Shown: positions 1 to 5,285, counted from the stretch's first letter. The stretch: DNA of 5,721 nucleotides from Actinomycetes bacterium (GCA_023424135.1 JAFAEH010000022.1:1-5721), one strand, 5' to 3'. The notes: generated from the letters alone by a model not told the origin. Program-made: numbers and translations.

Positions 1-60
1 GTCGAACTCGGACTTTGGCGGCTTCTGGAGCGTCAGAAGCCGCCAAAGTCCGAGTTCGAC
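1..60 (-). terminator. 26-bp perfect inverted repeat (hairpin A), likely terminator of the YfeH-type gene
   Basis: Positions 1-26 and 35-60 are exact reverse complements, leaving an 8-base loop (GGAGCGTC). The element begins at the first base of the window, so it may extend further left. It lies 64 bases past the stop of the leftward transporter gene, where a terminator would be expected. Neither side has a T-run, but actinobacterial terminators often lack a U-tail. It could equally end a rightward gene outside the window. The stem is far longer than a usual intrinsic terminator, so a dispersed palindromic repeat is the main alternative. Confidence 0.6.
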
Positions 61-124
61 GAATGGGGGGTCCGGGATGTGGACGGGATGGGAGGGGTCA
101 GGGTGGGGGCGGGGCGGGGCGGGG
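61..124. other. G-rich tract with G-quadruplex motif (C-rich in the mRNA of the gene ending at 125)
   Basis: The plus strand at 101-124 consists of five runs of three to five G separated by single bases, a textbook G-quadruplex motif. It abuts the stop codon of the leftward transporter gene. Read as that gene's 3' untranslated RNA, 61-124 is strongly C-rich and G-poor, the composition used by Rho. I see no reading frame here that looks like a gene. A role in ending transcription ahead of hairpin A is inference. Confidence 0.5.
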
Positions 125-1111
125 TCAGGCGGGGGGCGGGGCGTCCGGGGCGGAGCGGGCGAGGCGGCGGGCGAGGATCGCGCACACCACGATCTGCAGC
201 TGGTGGAACGCGATGACGGGCAGCGCGACGCTCGCGGCGACGGCGGGTGCGAACAGCACGGCCGCCATCGGCAGACCCGTGGCGGCGGACTTCTTCGACC
301 CGCACATGAGCAGCGCGACCCGGTCGCCGCGGTCCAGGCCGAGCAGCGCGCCACCGCGCCACGTGAGCCCGAGCATCGCGGCCAGCACGACGGCGCACAC
401 GACGAGCAGGACGACGAGCGTCCCGACGGTCAGGTGGTCCCACGCACCCGAGGACTGCGCCTCGCTGACGGCGGAGAACACGACGAGCAGGATCGTCGCC
501 CGGTCGGTGACCTTGGTGACCTGCCCGTGCCGGCGCAACCACGGGCCGATCCACGGCTGGACGACCTGGCCGACGACGAACGGCAGCAGCAGCTGCAGCA
601 GGATCCCGGTGACCGCTCCCCCGTCGAGCCCGGCGCCGGTCGCACCCATGAGCACGGCGACGAGCAGCGGCGTGAGCAGGACGCCCAGCACGTTGGAGAT
701 CGTCGCGCCGGTGATCGCACCGGCGACGTTGCCGCGGGCCACGGACGTCAGGACGACCGACGACTGCACCGTCGACGGCAGCAGCGACAGGTAGAGCACA
801 CCGCGGCGCAGGTCGGGTGCGAGGACGGCGTCCGGCAGCAGCTGGACGAGCAGCCCCAGGACGGGGAACGCGACATACGTCGCCGCGAGCATCGAGCCCT
901 GCAGGCGGAACCGCCTGAGCCCGTCGACGACCTCCCGGGTCGGCATGCGCGCGCCGTACAGGAAGAACAGCACCACGATCGCGACGGTCCGCACGTGGTC
1001 GAGGACCGCGGCTGCCGCCTCGGGCACCGGCACGAGCAGCCCGAGGACGAGGACGGTGAGGATCATCGCCGTCAGCGGGTCGAGCCACCGCAGCCAGGCG
1101 GGCCCTTTCAT
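125..1111 (-). CDS. Bile acid:sodium symporter-like transporter (SBF-like, YfeH type)
   Basis: This is a 328-residue integral membrane protein of the SBF-like family (the group of E. coli YfeH), with about ten hydrophobic helices. Recognisable blocks in order are LDPLTAM (10-16), FLYGARM (50-56), LPSTVQSSVVLTSVARGNVA (111-130), LLLPFVVGQ (174-182), CGSKKSAATGLPMA (270-283) and FHQLQIVVCAILARRLA (302-318). The polar CGSKKS segment is characteristic of the family. It probably carries an organic anion with sodium; the substrate is not known. The frame is open upstream to 1330, but the extra 73 residues are Arg/Pro-rich and unlike the family, so I chose the ATG at 1111, whose product starts as YfeH does. 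The ribosome site is weak. Length is normal for the family. Nothing clear as a promoter is visible between it and hairpin B. No neighbour hints at a substrate. Confidence 0.9.
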   Translation of the reverse strand: MKGPAWLRWLDPLTAMILTVLVLGLLVPVPEAAAAVLDHVRTVAIVVLFFLYGARMPTREVVDGLRRFRLQGSMLAATYVAFPVLGLLVQLLPDAVLAPDLRRGVLYLSLLPSTVQSSVVLTSVARGNVAGAITGATISNVLGVLLTPLLVAVLMGATGAGLDGGAVTGILLQLLLPFVVGQVVQPWIGPWLRRHGQVTKVTDRATILLVVFSAVSEAQSSGAWDHLTVGTLVVLLVVCAVVLAAMLGLTWRGGALLGLDRGDRVALLMCGSKKSAATGLPMAAVLFAPAVAASVALPVIAFHQLQIVVCAILARRLARSAPDAPPPA

Positions 1112-1324
1112 GCGGCGGGGGTCTGGGGACGGCCGTGGCAGGTCATGGGACCATCCTCGCAGCCCCGCCGAACGACCGGGCCGACCCTGACCTCCCCGGC
1201 CGCCCTGCGGCACGCCGACGAGGCCCCGGCAGGCGGTTCTGCTCCGTCGCCGTCGCACGCCCGGAGGTCGAGCGCGTGCCGACGTCCGACGGAGCACCGC
1301 CGGGAGCGTGGGGATACGTGCGTG

Positions 1325-1381
1325 ACGCACCGTGGGGAGGGTCCCGGAGCTCCTGCCTCCGGGACCCTCCCCACGGTGCGT
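1325..1381 (-). terminator. 25-bp perfect inverted repeat (hairpin B), terminator of the oxidoreductase gene
   Basis: Positions 1325-1349 and 1357-1381 are exact reverse complements around a 7-base loop (CTCCTGC). The element starts 28 bases past the stop of the leftward oxidoreductase gene, a good distance for a terminator, and separates it from the transporter gene. There is no T-run. The hexamer GTGCGT at 1318-1323 duplicates the distal end of the stem and could pair with 1325-1330 instead. The rest of the 297-base gap 1112-1408 shows no gene; it should hold the transporter promoter, which I cannot place. Confidence 0.7.
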
Positions 1382-1408
1382 GCCGGCGGACGTGGCCGGC
1401 GCGGTCGG

Positions 1409-1987
1409 TCAGCGCACGACGCCGAAGCCGCCGGTCCACGAGATCTTCTCGCCGACGGCGAGGGTGAGCTGCAGGAAGCCGATCGCCTCGAGCTCGTGCG
1501 CGCGGGCCAGCGACCCGGCGTCCACCGCGGCGACGCCACCGGCGGTGACGGCGGCGACGAGGGTCTGCTTGGCGGCGGCGTCGTCGCCCGCGACGAGCAC
1601 GGTGGTGGTGAGGTCGCCGACCTTCTTGCCGGCGAGCGTCGCGGCGAAGTTCGTGTTGAACGCCTTGAGGACCGTGCTGCCCGGCAGCGCGGCCTGGATC
1701 TGCGCGGCGGCCGACGAGCCGGCGGGGACGACGAGCGAGTCGAACGTCTCGAAGTTCAGCGGGTTGGTGATGTCGACGACGACCTTGCCGGCGAGCTGGT
1801 CGCCGTAGGCCGCGAGGATCCCCTCGACGGCCGGGTAGGGCACGGCGAGGACGACGACGTCGCCGGTGAGCGGTGCGGTGCCGACCTGGTCGTGGGTGAC
1901 GTGCGTGACGTCGGCGCCGCCCGCGGCGAGCACACCGCCGATCGCGGAGCCCATGTTGCCGGTGCCGATGATGGTGAACGTGGTCAT
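1409..1987 (-). CDS. NAD(P)-binding Rossmann oxidoreductase, F420-dependent NADP reductase-like family
   Basis: This is a 192-residue cytosolic protein of the F420_oxidored family (NADPH:F420 reductase-like). It starts with strand-loop-helix TIIGTGNMGSAIG, whose G8-x-G10-x-x-G13 binds the dinucleotide phosphates. Then come VVVLAVPYPAVE (44-55), VVDITNPLN (70-78), KAFNTNF (108-114) and a C-terminal helix HELEAIGFLQL (164-174). All are usual blocks of the family. After the second strand (GADVTHVTHDQ, 24-34) the Ser/Thr-Arg pair that holds the NADP 2'-phosphate in true F420:NADP reductases is not visible, and the following loop is short, so the cofactor may differ. I chose the ATG at 1987 because it opens the Rossmann strand and has GAGAGGG a few bases upstream; upstream codons to 2074 add only nonconserved residues. 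It is monocistronic: its own promoter with two palindromes lies upstream and hairpin B downstream. The physiological substrate cannot be told from sequence. Confidence 0.82.
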   Translation of the reverse strand: MTTFTIIGTGNMGSAIGGVLAAGGADVTHVTHDQVGTAPLTGDVVVLAVPYPAVEGILAAYGDQLAGKVVVDITNPLNFETFDSLVVPAGSSAAAQIQAALPGSTVLKAFNTNFAATLAGKKVGDLTTTVLVAGDDAAAKQTLVAAVTAGGVAAVDAGSLARAHELEAIGFLQLTLAVGEKISWTGGFGVVR

Positions 1988-2033
1988 GTCCGTGCCCTCT
2001 CTGCCTGGCGTCGCGTCCGCGGCACCGCGTTCA

Positions 2034-2047
2034 GTTGATGTCACAAC
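2034..2047. promoter_or_regulatory. Downstream palindrome GTTG-N6-CAAC, second likely operator
   Basis: GTTG (2034-2037) and CAAC (2044-2047) repeat the core and the six-base spacing of the palindrome at 2060-2077, with centres 28 bases apart. This copy covers the predicted transcription start and the edge of the -10 box. The repeated core on one promoter makes a chance palindrome less likely. Confidence 0.5.
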
Positions 2048-2074
2048 CATACGCCTTGTTAGTTGTTGCATCAA
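2046..2074 (-). promoter_or_regulatory. Predicted promoter of the Rossmann oxidoreductase gene
   Basis: On the minus strand TTGATG (2074-2069) and TATGGT (2051-2046) are separated by exactly 17 bases, matching a -35/-10 pair of the main sigma factor. Transcription would start near 2041-2039, giving a leader of about 53 bases before the ATG at 1987. The segment is a local AT-rich island in an otherwise GC-rich window, which supports a control region. Confidence 0.6.
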
Positions 2075-2077
2075 CTA
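2060..2077. promoter_or_regulatory. Upstream palindrome TAGTTG-N6-CAACTA, likely repressor operator
   Basis: TAGTTG (2060-2065) and CAACTA (2072-2077) are perfect half-sites around six bases. The palindrome covers the predicted -35 box of the oxidoreductase promoter. Size and style fit winged-helix repressors of the MarR or HxlR kind; that assignment is inference. No such regulator gene is in this window. Confidence 0.55.
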
Positions 2078-2110
2078 TTGAGAGGTGACGCCGCTCACCC
2101 CCACGCAACC

Positions 2111-2142
2111 GGCCCGCGGGCGCCGGCCTGCGGACGCGGGCC
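2111..2142 (-). terminator. GC-rich hairpin just past the GntR remnant
   Basis: GGCCCGCG (2111-2118) pairs perfectly with CGCGGGCC (2135-2142) over a 16-base loop. It begins three bases after the stop codon of the leftward regulator remnant, so it may be that gene's old terminator. In DNA this rich in GC, an 8-bp stem is weak evidence. Confidence 0.3.
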
Positions 2143-2144
2143 CG

Positions 2145-2231
2145 TCAGTCCTGGACGACGCGACGGGCGTAGGTCGCCGTGCGCAGGTCGCGGACCCGGG
2201 TGAGATGGGCACGCATCGCGTCGCGCGCGTC
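2145..2231 (-). pseudogene. C-terminal remnant of a probable GntR-family (FCD domain) regulator
   Basis: Read leftward, about 28 codons encode DARDAMRAHLTRVRDL followed by a short basic tail and a TGA at 2145-2147. The pattern A-R-x-A-M-x-x-H-L-x-x-V-R is what the last helix of the FCD ligand domain in GntR regulators looks like. Upstream of about 2231 the same frame runs antisense through an MFS coding segment and loses any resemblance, so the DNA-binding domain and most of the ligand domain are missing. The match is short, and the assignment rests on one helix pattern. Its head-to-head position with the MFS remnant suggests the two were once a divergent regulator-exporter pair. Confidence 0.45.
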
Positions 2232-2546
2232 GTGCTGCCCGTGCTCATGTGGCTCGGCGGCGTCGGCAACGGGCTGACCATCGGCCCCAACCTCACCGTG
2301 ACGCTCGCCGCCGCGGACCGCTCCCGCCCCGGCGCGGCCGCCGCGCTCCTGCAGACGGGCCAGCGCCTCGGCTCGGCGCTCGGCACCGCGGGCGCCGCCG
2401 CGCTGCTCTACGCGCACGGCACCGCAACCGCGTCCGGCACCCGCGGCGCCCTGGTGCTGTGCGCGACCCTGGTCGGTGGTGCGGCCGTGGTCGCGACGAT
2501 CACCGCCGTCCGCGAGCCCCGCCCGGGCCGTCCGTCGTCGACGTGA
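2229..2546 (+). pseudogene. C-terminal remnant of a DHA2-type (14-helix) MFS drug exporter
   Basis: About 105 codons encode the end of a major facilitator of the EmrB/QacA group: a hydrophobic helix VVLPVLMWLGGVGNGLTIGP, the segment NLTVTLAAADRSRPGAAAAL, LQTGQRLGSALGTAGAAALL, and a last helix ALVLCATLVGGAAVVATIT before a charged tail and TGA at 2544-2546. In full-length proteins these are the last two or so of 14 helices, so roughly 350-400 residues are missing. The frame stays open left to a GTG at 2085, but those 48 residues are not membrane-like, lie antisense to the GntR remnant, and the GTG directly touches its only purine-rich stretch. I therefore take this as a 5'-deleted gene rather than a small intact one. 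The reading frame of what remains is undamaged, suggesting fairly recent loss or slow decay. Confidence 0.7.
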
Positions 2547-2553
2547 CCTGCAC

Positions 2554-2641
2554 TCGACAATCTGTGGTCTCTGAGTTCGACAATCTGTGGTCTCTAGAGT
2601 CCACAATCTGTGGGACGTAGGGTCGCGTCGACAATCTGCGG
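2554..2641. repeat. Four-copy direct repeat, core TCGACAATCTGTGG
   Basis: Copies begin at 2554, 2577, 2600 and 2628. The first two are 23-base units in direct tandem, identical over TCGACAATCTGTGGTCTCT. The third reads TCCACAATCTGTGG, making CCACA-ATC-TGTGG a small palindrome, and the fourth reads TCGACAATCTGCGG. Spacings are 23, 23 and 28 bases. An 8-base palindrome CTCTAGAG lies at 2592-2599. The cluster is much less GC-rich than its surroundings. It lies between the end of the MFS remnant and the ATPase remnant and touches the latter, so it may be that gene's former control region. It is not a CRISPR: the spacings leave about 9-14 bases and units are too short. Confidence 0.75.
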
Positions 2642-2642
2642 G

Positions 2643-2819
2643 GAGCTCGGAGCGGGCCAGGTGGACGCGGCTGCGGCATCGCTGCGCAAGTTCGCCGACA
2701 CCGTCGACCACCGCCGTTCGGGCGCCCCCACGGTCCTCGGCGTCATCGTCCCGGGCGGCTACGGCTACCGACGAGCAGACGGCGTCGACGTCGTCCCGCT
2801 GGTGGCCCTGGCCCCCTGA
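2643..2819 (+). pseudogene. C-terminal remnant of an AAA-family ATPase with DUF4143-type tail
   Basis: About 58 codons encode LGAGQVDAAAASLRKFADTV, a Gly-rich stretch ending in LGVIVPGGYGYRRADGV, and a DVVPLVALAP terminus before the TGA at 2817-2819. This closely resembles the very end of actinobacterial ATPases with a C-terminal DUF4143 domain, where the nuclease-like fold ends in a tyrosine-rich strand and a V-V-P-x-x-A-L-x-P tail. The full proteins have roughly 400 residues; the ATPase domain and most of DUF4143 are gone. The open frame continues left to a GTG at 2610, through the repeat cluster, but that part is repeat DNA rather than protein. The cut lies near 2641-2648, exactly at the fourth repeat. 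No function is expected of this fragment. Confidence 0.65.
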
Positions 2820-2898
2820 CGTCGCCGCCCGGACGCGGACACCGACCACGCCTCGCCGAGGCCGACCTCGACGACCCGAGGGCCCGGCACCCGCGCAC

Positions 2899-3864
2899 TC
2901 AGTTCGCCTCCGAGCGCCCCTGACGCCAGTAGCCCATGAACGCGACGGCCTTGCGGTCGACGCCGCACTCGCTGACGAGGTGGCGGCGCAGGGTCTTGAT
3001 GACACCGGCCTCGCCGGCGAGCCACGCGTACAGGGACGCCTCGGCCGCGAGCGACGTGTGGGTGGCGTGGTCGACGGGGACCTCCCACAGCAGGCCGGCG
3101 TCGATGTCGACGTCCTCGAGGTCGAGGTCCGGGACGGGGGCCTGGCCGGGCAGGAGGCGCGCGCACGCGGCGCGGACGGCGGGGACGAGCAGGTCGCCGT
3201 GCTCGCGGCCGTCACGGCCGAGCCAGTGGACGCGCACGCCGTCGGGGGCGTCGAGGGCGATGTGGTCGTCGGACCACGGCATCTCGACGAGGACCTCGCC
3301 GACCGCGTCGCGCGGCAGCCGCTCGACGATCCCGGCGATCGCGGGCAGCGCGGTCTCGTCGCCCGCGATGAGCAGGCGGTCGGTGCGCGCCGGGGGGACG
3401 AAGTCGACGCCGCCGTGCGGGCCGACGTGGTCCGCGTTGGGGCCGAGGACGACGAGCTCGTCACCGACCTGCGCACCCGACGCCCACCGCGACGCAGGAC
3501 CCGTGTCGCCGTGCAGGACGATGTCGACGTCGAGCTCGCGCGGCGCGGGCCGCACCCAGCGCGCGGTGTACGTGCGCATGGGGTGGCGGCGGTCGTCGGG
3601 CAGGGCGCGCCAGGTGCCGTACCAGTCGCCGCTGCGACCGAGGTCCATGAGCTCGTCGTACGGGGCGTCGGCCATCGGCAGGAAGAACTTGATGCGCTGG
3701 TCGAACCCGTTGTCCGCGAAGCGGTCCAGGTCGTCGCCGGTGAACGTGACGCGCAGCAGGCTCGGGCACAGGCGCTGCAGCGCCGCGACCCGCACGTGGA
3801 ACATCCGGAACGGGGTCGCCGCGGGCGCGGTCGTCTCGACGGTCGTCGTGGGGGCCTCGGTCAC
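2899..3864 (-). CDS. Siderophore-interacting protein (flavin-dependent ferric-siderophore reductase)
   Basis: This is a 321-residue cytosolic protein that should use FAD and NAD(P)H to reduce ferric siderophores and release Fe2+. Numbered from the GTG at 3864, the N-terminal FAD-binding barrel ends in RTYTARW (97-103), the flavin-binding R-x-Y-T motif. DIVLHGDTGPASRWA (114-128) and GDELVVLGP (134-142) follow. The C-terminal SIP domain has LLIAGDETALPAI (164-176), LYAWLAGEAGVIKTLRRHL (278-296) and the closing FMGYWRQG (309-316), all classic for the family. Length is typical or slightly long. An in-frame ATG at 3876 would add four residues, but it lies inside the predicted -10 box; the GTG falls at the predicted transcription start, so a leaderless mRNA fits best. 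Regulation is by a DtxR-like iron box. The gene faces the ATPase remnant tail to tail, 79 bases apart, with only weak small stems between. Confidence 0.92.
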   Translation of the reverse strand: MTEAPTTTVETTAPAATPFRMFHVRVAALQRLCPSLLRVTFTGDDLDRFADNGFDQRIKFFLPMADAPYDELMDLGRSGDWYGTWRALPDDRRHPMRTYTARWVRPAPRELDVDIVLHGDTGPASRWASGAQVGDELVVLGPNADHVGPHGGVDFVPPARTDRLLIAGDETALPAIAGIVERLPRDAVGEVLVEMPWSDDHIALDAPDGVRVHWLGRDGREHGDLLVPAVRAACARLLPGQAPVPDLDLEDVDIDAGLLWEVPVDHATHTSLAAEASLYAWLAGEAGVIKTLRRHLVSECGVDRKAVAFMGYWRQGRSEAN

Positions 3865-3871
3865 GTCGCCC

Positions 3872-3902
3872 AGCATAAGGTGAGGCTTACCTGATGACGC
3901 AA
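3872..3902 (-). promoter_or_regulatory. Predicted promoter of the siderophore-reductase gene
   Basis: On the minus strand, TTGCGT (3902-3897) and TATGCT (3877-3872) form a possible -35/-10 pair 19 bases apart, slightly longer than ideal. Transcription would start about seven bases after the -10, at or next to the GTG at 3864. The iron box fills the space between the two boxes. The remainder of the gap, 3903-4077, shows no gene and no convincing terminator for the upstream gene. Confidence 0.45.
3876..3894. promoter_or_regulatory. DtxR/IdeR-type iron box
   Basis: The 19 bases TAAGGTGAGGCTTACCTGA match the commonly cited DtxR consensus TTAGGTTAGGCTAACCTAA at 15 positions, including the AGG and ACCT cores and the central AGGCT. 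The site lies between and over the predicted -35 and -10 boxes of the siderophore-reductase gene, so an iron-loaded DtxR family repressor should block it. Repression when iron is plentiful is what this gene's role predicts. Confidence 0.85.
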
Positions 3903-4077
3903 GACCGCGACGACGTCACGTGGCGCACACCCCCGGCAGCGGCGCGACGCCGAGCAGCTCACCGGAGCGGGTGCCAGCGGGATCGGCAACCGGATCGGCT
4001 GACCCGCCGCCGGGGCCGGTCGAGCCGCCGACCCGTCGCGGCGCCGTCCGCGGCCCGCGGCCCGGGACGTCCGCCCG

Positions 4078-5229
4078 CTACGCCGCCGACGTGCCGAACG
4101 CGAGCCCCAGCAGGTACGTCACCGCCGCGGCGCCGTACCCGATGGCGAGCTGACGCAGGGCTCGCCGCGCGGGCGACGCCCCGGACAGCAGCCCGACGAC
4201 CGACCCCGTCCCCAGCAGCGCGACCCCCACCAGCCCGGCCGACCAGACGACCGCGGTCGTCCCCGACGCGCCCAGCAGGTACGGCAGGACGGGGATCAGC
4301 GCACCGGACGCGAAGAAGCAGAAGCTCGCGATCGCGGCACCCCACGCGGTGCCGACGGACTCGTGCTCGTCACGCTCGGCGGCGGGCGCCCCGTCGCGTC
4401 GCACGTCCGACGACGAGCCCGCAGCGACATCGGGCAGCGTCGTCGACGTGCGCAGCAGCGACCCGGTCAGTGCGTGCCCCGCCTCGTACTGCGCGAGCGA
4501 CGCGAGGACGACGTCCGCACGGGCCTGCGCGTCGCCCGCGTCCATCCCGCGCGCGCGGTAGACGAGCGCGAGCTCGTTGGCGGTGACGTCGAGGTGCCGC
4601 AGCGCCGCGGCCGCGTCCGCGTCGGGCCGGGACGCCTCGAGCAGCTCACGCTGCGAGCGCACCGACACGTACTCCCCCGCCCCCATCGACAGCGCGCCCG
4701 CGAGCAGTCCCGCGAGGCCGGTGAGCAGCACGGTGTGCGTCGCGACGCCGCTCGCACCGATCCCCAGGACGAGTGCGAGGTTCGAGACGAGCCCGTCGTT
4801 CGCGCCGAACACGGCGGCCCGGAACGTCCCGGAGATCTGCTGTCGCCCGCGCATCGCGAGCCCGCGGACGACCTCCTCGTGGATCTGCTCGTCCGCGGCC
4901 ATCTGCGGTGTCGCCTCGGCGTCCCGCTCGTACGTCGAGCGGGCCTCGGCACGCTGGGCGAGCGCCAGGACGAACACCGACCCGAACCGCCGGGCGAGCC
5001 ACCCGAGCACCCGGCTGCGCCAGTCCCCGCGCAGCGGACGGCCCACGTCGTCGCCGAGCAGCGCGAGCCAGTGCGCCTCGTGCCGCCGCTCGGCCTCCGC
5101 GAGCGCCAGCAGGATGTCCCGCTCCTCGCCCGTGCGGCGCGCGGCGAGGTCCCGGTACACGGCCGCCTCGGCGCGCTCGTCGGCGAGGTTGCGACGCCAA
5201 CGGCGCACCTGCGCGCGGCTCGGTGCCAT
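4078..5229 (-). CDS. Ferritin-like/VIT1 fusion protein, MbfA-type iron transporter
   Basis: This is a 383-residue membrane protein with two parts. Residues 10-125 form a ferritin-like four-helix domain whose visible candidate di-iron ligands are E21, E47 with H50 (AEAERRHE), E95, and E114 with H117 (DEQIHEE). Residues 135-383 form a VIT1/CCC1 domain: RAAVFGANDGLVSNL (137-151) and AGALSMGAGEYVSVRSQREL (177-196) are its signature helices, with D145 and M182 in the metal-path positions, and three hydrophobic helices end the protein. The same order occurs in MbfA of alpha-proteobacteria, which exports iron. I infer iron (perhaps manganese) efflux with sensing or oxidation by the ferritin-like head. 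The cytoplasmic stretch 197-285 has fewer glutamates than usual for VIT1 metal-binding domains. The ATG at 5229 follows GGGAGGG by four bases. It precedes the ferric reductase on the same strand but with a 213-base gap, so co-transcription is doubtful. Confidence 0.9.
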   Translation of the reverse strand: MAPSRAQVRRWRRNLADERAEAAVYRDLAARRTGEERDILLALAEAERRHEAHWLALLGDDVGRPLRGDWRSRVLGWLARRFGSVFVLALAQRAEARSTYERDAEATPQMAADEQIHEEVVRGLAMRGRQQISGTFRAAVFGANDGLVSNLALVLGIGASGVATHTVLLTGLAGLLAGALSMGAGEYVSVRSQRELLEASRPDADAAAALRHLDVTANELALVYRARGMDAGDAQARADVVLASLAQYEAGHALTGSLLRTSTTLPDVAAGSSSDVRRDGAPAAERDEHESVGTAWGAAIASFCFFASGALIPVLPYLLGASGTTAVVWSAGLVGVALLGTGSVVGLLSGASPARRALRQLAIGYGAAAVTYLLGLAFGTSAA

Positions 5230-5256
5230 CCACCCTCCCTGCCCGCTCCTGCCCCG

Positions 5257-5285
5257 ACGCTACGACGCACCCCGGCCCACGGGAA
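5257..5285 (-). promoter_or_regulatory. Possible promoter of the ferritin-like/VIT1 gene
   Basis: On the minus strand TAGCGT (5262-5257) fits a TAnnnT -10 box, with the weak -35 candidate TTCCCG (5285-5280) 17 bases upstream. The start would be near 5250, about 20 bases before the ATG, which leaves room for the GGGAGGG ribosome site. No iron box is visible here, unlike at the reductase gene. Confidence 0.3.

Noticed and set aside
1301..1310. CGGGAGCGTG shared with 5315-5324, each just ahead of a long hairpin
   Set aside because: A 10-base GC-rich match could be chance; the hairpins themselves do not share sequence.
1112..1330. N-terminal extension of the YfeH-type transporter
   Set aside because: The extra 73 residues are Arg/Pro-rich with no membrane or family features, and the ATG at 1111 matches the family start.
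77..2038. 653-codon rightward open frame
   Set aside because: It is antisense to two well-supported genes and encodes repetitive Arg/Gly/Asp-rich sequence with no recognisable domain.
2085..2546. An intact 153-residue membrane protein starting at GTG 2085
   Set aside because: The first 48 residues are not membrane-like and lie antisense to a regulator remnant, the ribosome site has no spacing, and only the last part matches the MFS family.
2554..2641. CRISPR-like array
   Set aside because: Units of 14-23 bases with 23-28-base periods leave no proper spacers, and there are no cas genes.
2857..2870. Small hairpin (CGAGG-CCGA-CCTCG) between the ATPase remnant and the reductase gene as a terminator
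   Set aside because: A 5-bp stem is expected by chance at this GC content and overlapping alternative pairings exist.
3894..4586. Long rightward open frame over the gap and the VIT1 gene
   Set aside because: Its product is an Arg/Pro/Ala-rich low-complexity string antisense to a clear VIT1 gene, typical of high-GC shadow frames.
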